The notes under the pieces: model-generated
Database searches by the model: none
What the model was told of the DNA's origin: nothing
Seen by the model: only the letters and a program-made list of their open reading frames with translations
Position numbers and translations under genes: made by a program
Assembly: GCA_028281535.1 (NCBI GenBank)
Contig: JANQJS010000049.1
Location: 124,001-188,000, forward strand
Length of the DNA: 64,000 nucleotides
Source of the DNA: Sedimentisphaerales bacterium
GTDB taxonomy: Bacteria; Planctomycetota; Phycisphaerae; Sedimentisphaerales; SM23-30
Reading direction: 5' to 3'
Shown: positions 1 to 7,776 of the stretch, one piece after another
Layout of the letters: every line of letters starts with the position of its first letter
Numbering within the stretch: position 1 is the stretch's first letter

Positions 1-1218
1 GCCATCAATGAATATCGTGCCATATTGCGGTTGACTCCTGATGCCATGGATGCACGAGATAAGCTGATGAAATTGTATCAAAGTACTGGGCAATGGCAAG
101 AACTAGAAGCATTGAATAATGAAACGATTCAATTGTATCCAGAGGTTGTATTGTTTTATATTTCTGCTGCAAAGTCATTGTTGTCTTATGGTGATGTACT
201 TATGAAGGGAGGGCGAACTCGACTTGCCTCTGATCAATATACAAAGTCTTTTGCCTTAGTTAAAAAAGCACTTGAGCTTAATAATAAAACTTCTTCAGAT
301 ATTGCCCAGTCAAATGAATTGATGTGTCAGTTATTACTGAAGATGGGCCGTTTTCAAGAGGTTGTTAACATTGTTGATTCTATTGAGGCAGCTGGAGGAA
401 TGACTTCCACCTATTATATGTTCAAAGCTTTGTCTTTAAAAGGGCTAGGAAATCAACAAGCGGCATTGGATAATTATGCGAAGGGATTAGCCTTGCCCCA
501 GGATAACATGGTTTTTAATGCAGAATATATATCGAATATTTTGGCTGTTCAACCGGACATTGATTTGGCATTGAGTTGGGGGCAGGGGAAAATCAATGAA
601 AATCCAAGCTGGGTATCCATGCATGAATTGATGGGGCATTTGTATCGGATTAAGGGATTGAATGAAGAAATGTTTTCTTCTTACTTGTTAGCAATACAAT
701 ATACTCAGAATCAGTTGAAAAAGATACATTTAATGAATCGTGTTTCTGTTTATTATTTGAGTGATGGACAATTAGAGAATGCGATTGCGATTGCAGAGAA
801 GGTGTTAGAAATCAATCCGGATCAACTTCAAGCGTTAAATAATCTTGCTTATTTTATGCTTGGTGATGAAGATCGAGTCCAACAGGCAATTCAATATGCC
901 AAGCGTGCATATGATGCAGCAAGTACCAATCCAGATATCATGGACACATATGCATTAGCTTTAATAAAAACTGAAGCATATGCTGAGGCAGAAATTATAT
1001 TGCGGCAGGCAATTCTATTAAAAAATCGTAAAGAAAATTATGTGGGTCCTGAGTTTTATTATCATTTAGGCCAGGCATTAGAAGGAACTGGTAAACTCAG
1101 TTCCGCCCAGGATCAATTAATGTATGCATTACAGCTCTTTGAGACAAAAACAATGACGAATGAAGATAAGAAATTGAAAAAAGAAATTGAAGAGATGTTG
1201 TTAAGGATTAGTTCATAA
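1..1218 (+). CDS. TPR-repeat protein, 5' end outside window
   Basis: The frame is open from base 1, so the N-terminus lies upstream of the window. The visible 405 residues are helical tetratricopeptide repeats: A-x-x-x-Y-x-x-I-L-x-L-x-P repeats at the start, then units around 'AIAEKVLEINPDQLQALNN' and 'QAIQYAKRAYDAASTNPDI'. TPR proteins of this kind act as protein-interaction scaffolds in polysaccharide export and exosortase (PEP-CTERM) loci. It lies 58 bases upstream of a Wzz/BY-kinase-like gene on the same strand, and a flippase follows, so a role in exopolysaccharide assembly or export is inferred from context. No membrane segment or signal peptide can be judged because the start is missing. 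Confidence 0.85.
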   Translation, partial: AINEYRAILRLTPDAMDARDKLMKLYQSTGQWQELEALNNETIQLYPEVVLFYISAAKSLLSYGDVLMKGGRTRLASDQYTKSFALVKKALELNNKTSSDIAQSNELMCQLLLKMGRFQEVVNIVDSIEAAGGMTSTYYMFKALSLKGLGNQQAALDNYAKGLALPQDNMVFNAEYISNILAVQPDIDLALSWGQGKINENPSWVSMHELMGHLYRIKGLNEEMFSSYLLAIQYTQNQLKKIHLMNRVSVYYLSDGQLENAIAIAEKVLEINPDQLQALNNLAYFMLGDEDRVQQAIQYAKRAYDAASTNPDIMDTYALALIKTEAYAEAEIILRQAILLKNRKENYVGPEFYYHLGQALEGTGKLSSAQDQLMYALQLFETKTMTNEDKKLKKEIEEMLLRISS

Positions 1219-1276
1219 AATGAATTTGAATTATAAAACACAAAGTTGTGTTTATCTTGAGAGAGGATAGTTCGCT

Positions 1277-3502
1277 ATGAGTCAGATGATTTCAACACCA
1301 CAAAGACCTATGCCTGGGATGGCTAAACATAATCCATCTCAGAGTACACCTGCGTCTATTACGCCTAAAGAAGTCCTTGGTGTTTTAAGACGTCGCATGT
1401 GGCTGATAATTATAATTACGACCTTATTTACAATATTAGGTGGTGTTTTGTGGTTTGTCTTTAATCGGACGTCACCAGCATATACATCAACAGGCTATAT
1501 CGAATGCCCTAATCCCTACCAATCTAGTGTGTTTGATGCTGTGCCCATCTTGCCTACTCCTGGTATCATTACCCAGGAAACCCAAAGTGTTGCTAGTATT
1601 ATTTCAAGTGATAGTTTTTTGATGAAAGCATTAAGTCAACGAGAAGATATCAAGCGGACCAAATGGTTTAAGAGTTTTGGTACGGATGTTGAAAAACGAT
1701 TAGATGATTTTAAAGATAATTTCAGAGCTGTACCGCGTCGTGATACTGATTTAGTCGTTGTTAGTATGACAGCTCCAAGTCCTAAAGAAGCGATGGATAT
1801 TCTGAATGCCATACTGCTAGAATTTGAACAGCAAAATAGTAGTAACGCAAAAACAGATCTAATAAGTGATATGCAGACATTACGGGACTTAGAAAGAAAT
1901 TTTGAAGTTCAAATCAGTGTGAAAAAAGATCAGTTAAAAGATATACGACAGCGTTTTCAGGATCCTGGTTGGGAAACGGGTAATTCACCAATAATGCAGG
2001 ATTTATTAGTATTACGCCAGGATCGTTTACGATTGAGATCTGTTCAAGAGGATCTTAATAGCCAATTGAAATTAATTCAAAATTACACCCAGCAAGGCCA
2101 GTATACCGCCAATGTTATATCTATGGTGAATAATGAGCCAATGATCCTTGGGTTGAAACAACGTCTTGCTTCTTTTGAAGAAGAGCGTGAAAGTCAACTG
2201 GAACGGTTTGGTGAAAAACATGATCAGATTAAAGGTCTGGATGCGCATATAAAAAGTATTAGGTTACAAATATCCTCGAAAGAATCTGAGTTCTTGGCAC
2301 GCTATCAGGAATCTGAAAGTAATAATTATGCTAGCCAACTTGAAGCTGTGTCAAAATCGCTTGAAACAACCAATGATGATATTTTAAAGATGACCACTCA
2401 GTTAAAGAATGTTGAGAAAAATCGTCAGGAAATAAATGAGCTAACAGTGGATCTTCAGGATTTAACGAATCGTTTAAATAATGTCAAAACTCGAATTAAT
2501 TCGACGGATGCATCATTGCGGAACCCTGTTTTTGCCACTATCAGACAGTTAGGGCAAGAGCCAATCACTGCTAGTTTTCCAAAACTGCAAATATTTTTGC
2601 CAGGTGGTTTTATCTTTGGTTTAATGCTTTCAATTGGTTTGGCATTTTTCTTGGAGTTTCTGGATGATACCATTAAAACGCCATTTGATGTCACGCGTCA
2701 CTTGCATGTCCCTATGTTAGGCATGATTCCTCAATATGATGATGAAGATGTAGATACATTGCAAATATCTAAAATTGCACATCATCAGCCAAATTCGATT
2801 TTGGGCGAGGCCGTCAGGCAGTCCAAAACTAATTTGTTATTTAGTGCGCCAAGTGAAGAACTCAAAACTATTCTTCTAACAGGGAGTAGTGCAGATTGTG
2901 GGACAACGACCACAGCTGTTAATATGGCAATCAGTCTGGCTGATAAAGATCATCGCGTCTTACTGATCGAAGCTAATTATTATCGCCCAAGTTTTAAAAA
3001 GATATTTCCTTCTGTTGATATGTCGCAAGGATTAAGTGATATTCTAGTAGGCAGGTGTGACGCTTCTCAGGCGATTACCGAAACAGACGTTCCAAATCTT
3101 GATGTATTGGTATGTGGGACAAAACCCCCTAATCCGGGCGTATTACTGAATAGTCAAAATATGAAAGAATTTATGAGTCAGCAGCAGCAAAACTATCAAT
3201 ATATAATAATTGATACTCCACCAGGATTAGTCGTTTCCGACGCGAGAATTTTAGGTGCGTTGTCAGATGGTGTCATTATGGTCTTACATGCTAAAGAAAC
3301 AGCACGTGGTATGGCTCAACGAATGATACGTGAATTCAAGGCAACCAATGTGAAAATATTTGGTGTGATGTTGAACGCTGTCCAACCGCGAAAAGGTGGC
3401 TACTTTAAGAAATCATTTCAAACATATTATGATTATGTGGGAAATTCTGACCAGTTCCAAGCTTCTGGAACCTCTTCTGATAAAACACTGGATAAAAACT
3501 AA
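1277..3502 (+). CDS. Wzz/BY-kinase-like polysaccharide co-polymerase with degenerate ATP site
   Basis: A 741-residue polysaccharide co-polymerase fused to a BY-kinase-like ATPase domain. Two membrane segments (about 42-63 and 442-463) flank a long periplasmic region with coiled coils (about 190-420), the Wzz/GNVR layout. The cytoplasmic domain keeps the Walker B strand 'YIIIDTPPG' and a terminal tyrosine cluster (YF...TYYDYV). The Walker A loop reads G-S-S-A-D-C-G-T-T-T-T, with Thr543 where the invariant lysine should be. Walker A' reads E565-A-N567 instead of D-x-D. The family normally controls chain length through tyrosine autophosphorylation. Here ATP binding and kinase activity are doubtful, so this may be a structural pseudokinase. 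It sits between a TPR gene and a flippase. Start ATG is preceded by a purine-rich GAGAGGATAG. Confidence 0.9.
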   Translation: MSQMISTPQRPMPGMAKHNPSQSTPASITPKEVLGVLRRRMWLIIIITTLFTILGGVLWFVFNRTSPAYTSTGYIECPNPYQSSVFDAVPILPTPGIITQETQSVASIISSDSFLMKALSQREDIKRTKWFKSFGTDVEKRLDDFKDNFRAVPRRDTDLVVVSMTAPSPKEAMDILNAILLEFEQQNSSNAKTDLISDMQTLRDLERNFEVQISVKKDQLKDIRQRFQDPGWETGNSPIMQDLLVLRQDRLRLRSVQEDLNSQLKLIQNYTQQGQYTANVISMVNNEPMILGLKQRLASFEEERESQLERFGEKHDQIKGLDAHIKSIRLQISSKESEFLARYQESESNNYASQLEAVSKSLETTNDDILKMTTQLKNVEKNRQEINELTVDLQDLTNRLNNVKTRINSTDASLRNPVFATIRQLGQEPITASFPKLQIFLPGGFIFGLMLSIGLAFFLEFLDDTIKTPFDVTRHLHVPMLGMIPQYDDEDVDTLQISKIAHHQPNSILGEAVRQSKTNLLFSAPSEELKTILLTGSSADCGTTTTAVNMAISLADKDHRVLLIEANYYRPSFKKIFPSVDMSQGLSDILVGRCDASQAITETDVPNLDVLVCGTKPPNPGVLLNSQNMKEFMSQQQQNYQYIIIDTPPGLVVSDARILGALSDGVIMVLHAKETARGMAQRMIREFKATNVKIFGVMLNAVQPRKGGYFKKSFQTYYDYVGNSDQFQASGTSSDKTLDKN

Positions 3503-3525
3503 TTTATTTTGATATCAAAAAATAT

Positions 3526-3560
3526 AAGCTCTGGTGGCAATGTGTTCCAGAGCTTTTCTT
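3526..3560 (+). terminator. Rho-independent terminator after the co-polymerase gene
   Basis: Perfect 9-bp stem AAGCTCTGG / CCAGAGCTT (3526-3534 with 3547-3555) followed by a T-rich run on the plus strand. It separates the co-polymerase gene from the flippase, so the flippase probably has its own promoter or depends on read-through. Confidence 0.85.
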
Positions 3561-3598
3561 TTATCATTTAATAAACATCATCAATATAAGATAAATCG

Positions 3599-4879
3599 AT
3601 GAGCCAGGTAAGTGAGCATAAAGATCAAGTCACTTCTGTAAAAACCAATATGATGTGGTCTGCATCAGGGAGCCTTTTTTATAGTTTTGGTAGATTTTTT
3701 GCATTTATGTTATTTGCAAAATATCTTAATCAAGTCCAGCTCGGCCAATTTGCCTTAAGTCTTGCCATCGTGACACCGCTTTCGTTTTTAATTAATATGG
3801 AATTAAAGGTGATTTATGTTACAGATCAAGAGGGTAAAATAAACTTCTCTAGTTTTATATCACTCCGATGGATTACAAATTCTATATTTTTTGTAGTCCT
3901 GGTTTGTCTTTGTTTGGTTTTAAGAGATCAGTGGTCTTTAGGAATGTTAATAACGTTATTGCTTGTGGGGTTGATTCGTATTGTAGAGAGTTTGGGGGAA
4001 GTGTATATCGCTGTATTGCAGCGAGCTGAAAAAATGAATAGGATTGGTCAATCTCAGGCGATAAAGTCGTTGTTGGTTTTATTCTGGAGTTGGATCATCT
4101 TAAATTTTATAGGCAATATGTACTTGGTTTTAGTTGGTTGGGTTATCTTGACTTTGGTGATGATATATTTTTATGATCGTCGGTGGGCAAAGAATGTTAT
4201 TTCGTCTTCATTTAGATTTGATAAGTCTTCATTGGCAAGATTAGCACGGTTGGCTTTTCCTTTGGGGATATTTGTCACGATTACAAGTTTCAGTACAGGA
4301 ATTGCTAGGATATTTATCGAGCATAAACTGACGATCGAGTTAGTCGGTTATTATGCGGCATTAACTATGTTTATTTCGGGGTTGGCGTCAATTCAAAATG
4401 GAGTAAATCAATCGGTGCTTGCAAGAATGGCTGTATATTTTTCAACAAATATTTCAGCCCTAAAACGTTTAATTTATAAAATGTTAACTTTAACCTGGGC
4501 TGGTGTGTTTGCCATACTCCTGTTTGTGTATTATAAAGGTGAGTGGGTGCTAAATTTAATATATAACGAAGCATTTGCTGAATATGCCTACTTGTTTTGG
4601 ATTGTTATCTTAGCAGGGTTGTTTCACTTTTCTGGTATGTTATTGGGGGATGCCATTGTTGCAAGTGGTCGTTACAAAAGTCGCCTAGTGGCCGTCTTAA
4701 TTGGCTTGATCATCAAGTTTATTGGTTTCAGTTTAGTTGTCGATACATATGGTTTGAAGGGGGTCGTTTGGGTTGAAGTTGTCGCCAGTGTTTCTGTGAT
4801 GCTAATATGTGCAGGTGTACTCATTCAGGCGATCAAAAGTCGGTTAGGCACTAATGTCAATTTGGTTGCCAAGACCTGA
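3599..4879 (+). CDS. Wzx-like polysaccharide flippase (MOP superfamily)
   Basis: A 426-residue, very hydrophobic protein with about 12 predicted transmembrane helices, the size and pattern of the polysaccharide_synt/Wzx family that flips lipid-linked repeat units across the inner membrane. Family assignment rests on topology, length, the N-terminal pattern 'GSLFYSFGRFFAFMLFAKYL', and its place behind the co-polymerase. No Shine-Dalgarno is visible before the ATG. The 3' end overlaps the 3' end of a small convergent gene by 36 bases. Together with the two upstream genes it forms the visible end of an exopolysaccharide locus; the glycosyltransferases and any exosortase would lie upstream of the window. 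Confidence 0.88.
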   Translation: MSQVSEHKDQVTSVKTNMMWSASGSLFYSFGRFFAFMLFAKYLNQVQLGQFALSLAIVTPLSFLINMELKVIYVTDQEGKINFSSFISLRWITNSIFFVVLVCLCLVLRDQWSLGMLITLLLVGLIRIVESLGEVYIAVLQRAEKMNRIGQSQAIKSLLVLFWSWIILNFIGNMYLVLVGWVILTLVMIYFYDRRWAKNVISSSFRFDKSSLARLARLAFPLGIFVTITSFSTGIARIFIEHKLTIELVGYYAALTMFISGLASIQNGVNQSVLARMAVYFSTNISALKRLIYKMLTLTWAGVFAILLFVYYKGEWVLNLIYNEAFAEYAYLFWIVILAGLFHFSGMLLGDAIVASGRYKSRLVAVLIGLIIKFIGFSLVVDTYGLKGVVWVEVVASVSVMLICAGVLIQAIKSRLGTNVNLVAKT

Positions 4880-5056
4880 TGCCGTTGTATTTAGTGTTGG
4901 CTGGCTTGGGGCAATATTTGTACCTTTCTTAGTTGTGCTGGTATTGTTATCTGGGGTCGGATGGGCCATTGGTTGATTGTGGACCCGTTTTTGGGAATTA
5001 TGCAGATGAGTTTGCATTAATGAATTTGATTCGCCGCAACTGGAGCATTGTGCCAT
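4844..5056 (-). CDS. Small YjfB-like protein with N-terminal CxxC
   Basis: A 70-residue protein. The C-terminus 'ASGLGNQIDISA' matches the end of the neighbouring gene ('ASGLGQNLDVSA'), a tail resembling that of the YjfB putative motility family. The N-terminus differs: it has a C-S-S-C motif and is rich in Asn, His, Thr and Pro with no clear helix. The ATG has a good ribosome-binding site (AAGGA, 9 bases upstream), which argues against a chance ORF. The last 36 bases overlap the convergent flippase gene. It may be a diverged paralogue of the upstream gene. The function is unknown; the flagellar link of YjfB is only suggestive here because no flagellar gene is in the window. Confidence 0.6.
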   Translation of the reverse strand: MAQCSSCGESNSLMQTHLHNSQKRVHNQPMAHPTPDNNTSTTKKGTNIAPSQPTLNTTASGLGNQIDISA

Positions 5057-5152
5057 GACACTTTTCCTTGATCTAATTTCAAGTATTTGAAAAATCCATT
5101 TGGAAATAGTGGCCGGCGTCCTTGCCAGTCATCAACAGGTGGGTGTTTTTAA

Positions 5153-5383
5153 TTATGCACTTACGTCTAGGTTTTGGCCTAAACCTGATGCCAAAGCACC
5201 TAAAGAGGGGCCTTCTTTTGCAATATCAGTCGCGGCATCGAGTAATTTGATTGCCGCTTCACCCTGGAGTTCTGCAGCATCCTGGGTTTTTTTTAGTGTT
5301 TTTACCCCAATGTCATTCTTGGTCTGAATGCTTGCAATTTGACTTTGCAAGAGTTGAGATTGTACACCACTGATATTTGACAT
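5153..5383 (-). CDS. YjfB-family putative motility protein
   Basis: A 76-residue protein with a central helix 'VKTLKKTQDAAELQGEAAIK' followed by '(K)LLDAA' and the terminal 'LGQNLDVSA'. This is the pattern of the small YjfB family (Pfam putative motility protein, named from Bacillus subtilis), whose biochemical role is not established. A strong AGGAAG lies 6 bases before the ATG. It is transcribed divergently from the 5586 gene and co-directionally with the 4844 gene, 96 bases apart. Assignment is by pattern memory and needs a profile search to confirm. Confidence 0.7.
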   Translation of the reverse strand: MSNISGVQSQLLQSQIASIQTKNDIGVKTLKKTQDAAELQGEAAIKLLDAATDIAKEGPSLGALASGLGQNLDVSA

Positions 5384-5585
5384 TTTTTCTTCCTATAATA
5401 AAGGGTTTTCTATCATCTTATCGGTGATAATTGCTTGAGACTTTAGTGTTTAGTGAAAATAAAATAAAAAAATTATTTTAAAATATTGTTATTAAATTCG
5501 TAATATTTTTTCTACCGCTTCGTCTTATTAGTATGATCATAGACTATAATTCCGTAAAAACATCTATGTTGAATGTGAGACTAAC

Positions 5586-5969
5586 ATGTATATTAAAACT
5601 TTATTTTTCATATTGTTTATGGTTTTACTCGGCTTCGGGGTTTGGGGTGTAATCGAAGTAAATAGTGCATTGGCTAATGGGACATTCGTGAATCAAATGC
5701 CACCTTATGTAACAGGTGGCTCTGAAGTGACTGTAAACAATGAATTAACAGGTGTATATGTAAAAATATCGCAACTGAGAATCGCCTTTTTTATCGTTTT
5801 GGCATTAGGGGCTATTTTGGGTGCGATTGCTTTGATGTTCTATATGGAATGGGTCAGAAACTCACGTCTGGCAAGAGATATGTATAGTAAGTTGACACTC
5901 GCTCAGCAAAAATTACAGCGAAAAGTACAGACTTCAGAAGTATCAAAAAAAGTTAGAATTCAGAGCTAA
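5586..5969 (+). CDS. Two-TM membrane protein of unknown function
   Basis: A 127-residue protein with one hydrophobic helix at residues 5-25, an extracytoplasmic loop of about 40 residues, a second helix at about 66-88, and a basic amphipathic tail likely to form a short coiled coil ('LTLAQQKLQRKV'). No family is recognised. A TATAAT hexamer lies at 5545-5550, but no convincing -35 accompanies it. The gene stands alone between the divergent YjfB-like gene and the convergent bioB. Confidence 0.65.
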   Translation: MYIKTLFFILFMVLLGFGVWGVIEVNSALANGTFVNQMPPYVTGGSEVTVNNELTGVYVKISQLRIAFFIVLALGAILGAIALMFYMEWVRNSRLARDMYSKLTLAQQKLQRKVQTSEVSKKVRIQS

Positions 5970-6036
5970 TTCGATAATAATATTCTTATATCTTATAAGT
6001 GTGGATGTTCAGGAAAATATGGTTTTCCAGATCAAA

Positions 6037-7185
6037 TCACGTCTTCGCCGTGGACCCTTTGGCTAGATTTGGCCGAAGCTCATCAATTGATTTTAGGTCG
6101 GAATAGATTGTGCTGTCCTTGCGCGCTGGGTTTAATTGTGGGATTTCTTTTGGTCGATTTTGGGATTCGCTGATAATTTTTTCAATGGGCACATCTGATT
6201 TGATTTCAAAGCCAGCATCTTGGATCATTTGGAGAGTTTTCAGGTCTGTATTTCCCTTGGTATTCAAATAGCCCTGTAGAAAGATCGAATTGGCTGGATA
6301 GAGTGCCATGACCTCCATACTGCGTAAGTGGTATTCGCGACCAGCAGCGGCCCTGATTTCAGCTTTTGGATTGAGAAAGCGAAATAAGCAAAGGACCCGT
6401 AAGCAAAATTCAGGACTCAAATTTTTGGCTGGGTCGATAGGGGTTCCTTCGATTGGCAGTAGGAAATTAATCGGAATCGATTTTGCTTCTAATTCACGTA
6501 GTTTCAGTGCAACTTCAATAATATCTTGAGCGGGTTCACCCATACCTACAATCATGCCACTACAAACTTCCAGTCCCACTTTATTCGCGGCATTTAATGT
6601 GTCAACGCGATCCTGCCAGGTATGTGTAGTGCAGATTTTTTCGTAATTAGATTCAGTCGTATTCAGATTATGATTGAGTCTATCTAGGCCTGCATCTTTG
6701 AGTTTTTGAGTTGCTGATTCATCCATCAGGCCTGCTGATACGCAGATTTCCAGTGGTGGGTATTTTTCTTTGATTTGTCCGATCAGATCACACATTTTTT
6801 CAACACGTCTCTCTGATGGGCCGCGGCCGGCAAAAACCATGCAATAGCGAAAAGCCCCATTGTCGTAGGCTGCTTTTGCCTCTGTAAGAATTTCGTCATC
6901 AGTTTTTAAGCCATATTCTTCGATGTCCGCTTTGGAATTTTTAGACTGGGCACAGTAATTGCAATCTTCCGGACAATAGCCATTTGCGGCATTATTTAAG
7001 ATATGGATTGCGACTTCTTTGCCATGATAAGTTTTTCTGACTTCATAGGCCGCATTCAGTAGAGGTAAAATCTCGATGTTCCTGTCCGTTAAAATTCTTT
7101 CTGCAATGGACGATTCGAGGCTGTCACCATTTACTGCTTGTTTCGCTAAATTACTGTAAAAATCTAAATTCATGTAATGATCCAT
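6037..7185 (-). CDS. bioB: Biotin synthase
   Basis: A radical SAM enzyme that inserts sulfur into dethiobiotin, the last step of biotin synthesis. The SAM-binding [4Fe-4S] motif is C71-x3-C75-x2-C78 ('YCPEDCNYCAQS'), the standard BioB form. Further BioB signatures are 'HNLNTTESNYEKICTTHTW' and 'CSGMIVGMGEP'. At 382 residues it is slightly long because of an extended C-terminal tail. Two starts are possible (7185, or Met5 at 7173); neither has a clear Shine-Dalgarno. No other bio gene is nearby and no biotin operator was seen. An acetyltransferase gene lies 52 bases upstream on the same strand. Confidence 0.97.
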   Translation of the reverse strand: MDHYMNLDFYSNLAKQAVNGDSLESSIAERILTDRNIEILPLLNAAYEVRKTYHGKEVAIHILNNAANGYCPEDCNYCAQSKNSKADIEEYGLKTDDEILTEAKAAYDNGAFRYCMVFAGRGPSERRVEKMCDLIGQIKEKYPPLEICVSAGLMDESATQKLKDAGLDRLNHNLNTTESNYEKICTTHTWQDRVDTLNAANKVGLEVCSGMIVGMGEPAQDIIEVALKLRELEAKSIPINFLLPIEGTPIDPAKNLSPEFCLRVLCLFRFLNPKAEIRAAAGREYHLRSMEVMALYPANSIFLQGYLNTKGNTDLKTLQMIQDAGFEIKSDVPIEKIISESQNRPKEIPQLNPARKDSTIYSDLKSIDELRPNLAKGSTAKT

Positions 7186-7237
7186 ATCTTGAGGTAAAAT
7201 CCTATTTTAAACGAATTTTAGGAGGCTGTAAATCTTC

Positions 7238-7666
7238 TTATAAGGGCTTTTCCAACTCCATGGTTAGGGCATATTCCTCAAATCCGAGGGCTTTCCAGAA
7301 ACAGATGGCAGGATCGTTTTTAGATAAAACTTCAATACGTAGGCGCTGTTTCTTCCAGACATTATTATGCAGCCATAGGATGGCTTGCTTGCCATAGCCT
7401 TGTTGGCGATAGGGTTTTTCGATATAGATTTGCCTTAGATACACCCATTCTGGGTCTTGTCGATAGAGGGCGTATCCTATCGCCTCATTTTCTAAGAGAA
7501 ATTGAATGGCAGTGTATTCCTTGGTGAGCCACTGCGCCATGCGCTGTTTGAGTTGCTCTTGATTCATGGGATTGCGATGCGCTGTAGCCTGAATCAATTC
7601 AAGATTCATCCTGGCCAGTCGCGGGGCATCATGAAGTGTGGCATGTTTATATTTTAAGGTTTGCAT
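7238..7666 (-). CDS. GNAT-family N-acetyltransferase
   Basis: A 142-residue single-domain GNAT acetyltransferase. The acetyl-CoA binding motif A is visible as 'VYLRQIYIEKPYRQQGYGKQ' (beta4, then the Q/R-x-x-G-x-G/A loop). It is followed by 'RIEVLSKNDPAICFWKALGF', the usual motif B end with N-x-x-A-x-x-F/W-x-x-x-G-F. The substrate cannot be predicted. It lies just upstream of bioB on the same strand and may be co-transcribed, but no functional link is implied. Confidence 0.88.
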   Translation of the reverse strand: MQTLKYKHATLHDAPRLARMNLELIQATAHRNPMNQEQLKQRMAQWLTKEYTAIQFLLENEAIGYALYRQDPEWVYLRQIYIEKPYRQQGYGKQAILWLHNNVWKKQRLRIEVLSKNDPAICFWKALGFEEYALTMELEKPL

Positions 7667-7703
7667 TCTTCATAGTCTAAAACAACCATCGTTGTATGGC
7701 CAT

Positions 7704-7743
7704 AAAAAAAGCACGTCACCTTCTGGAAGATGACGTGCTTTTA
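7704..7743 (-). terminator. Terminator of the fibronectin-III gene
   Basis: Stem AAAAAGCACGTCA / TGACGTGCTTTTT with a short loop, flanked by A/T runs on both sides, so it can work on either strand. It lies directly downstream of the large minus-strand gene at 7777. Confidence 0.88.
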
Positions 7744-7776
7744 TTGAAGTATATTGAACCCTAATTAGGGTAAAAT

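Noticed and set aside
198-204. No genomic feature at these bases; note on RF1 tripeptide P-E-T (residues 198-200 of PrfA) being abnormal
   Set aside because: It still fits the RF1 P-x-T rule and the rest of the protein is canonical, so no altered stop-codon use is proposed.
1235-1253. Inverted repeat AAACACAA-AG-TTGTGTTT between the TPR and co-polymerase genes
   Set aside because: AT-rich, no T-run, and lies within an apparent operon; it may be chance.
5100-5327. 75-codon plus-strand ORF overlapping the YjfB-like gene
   Set aside because: Antisense shadow of the better supported minus-strand gene with a good ribosome-binding site.
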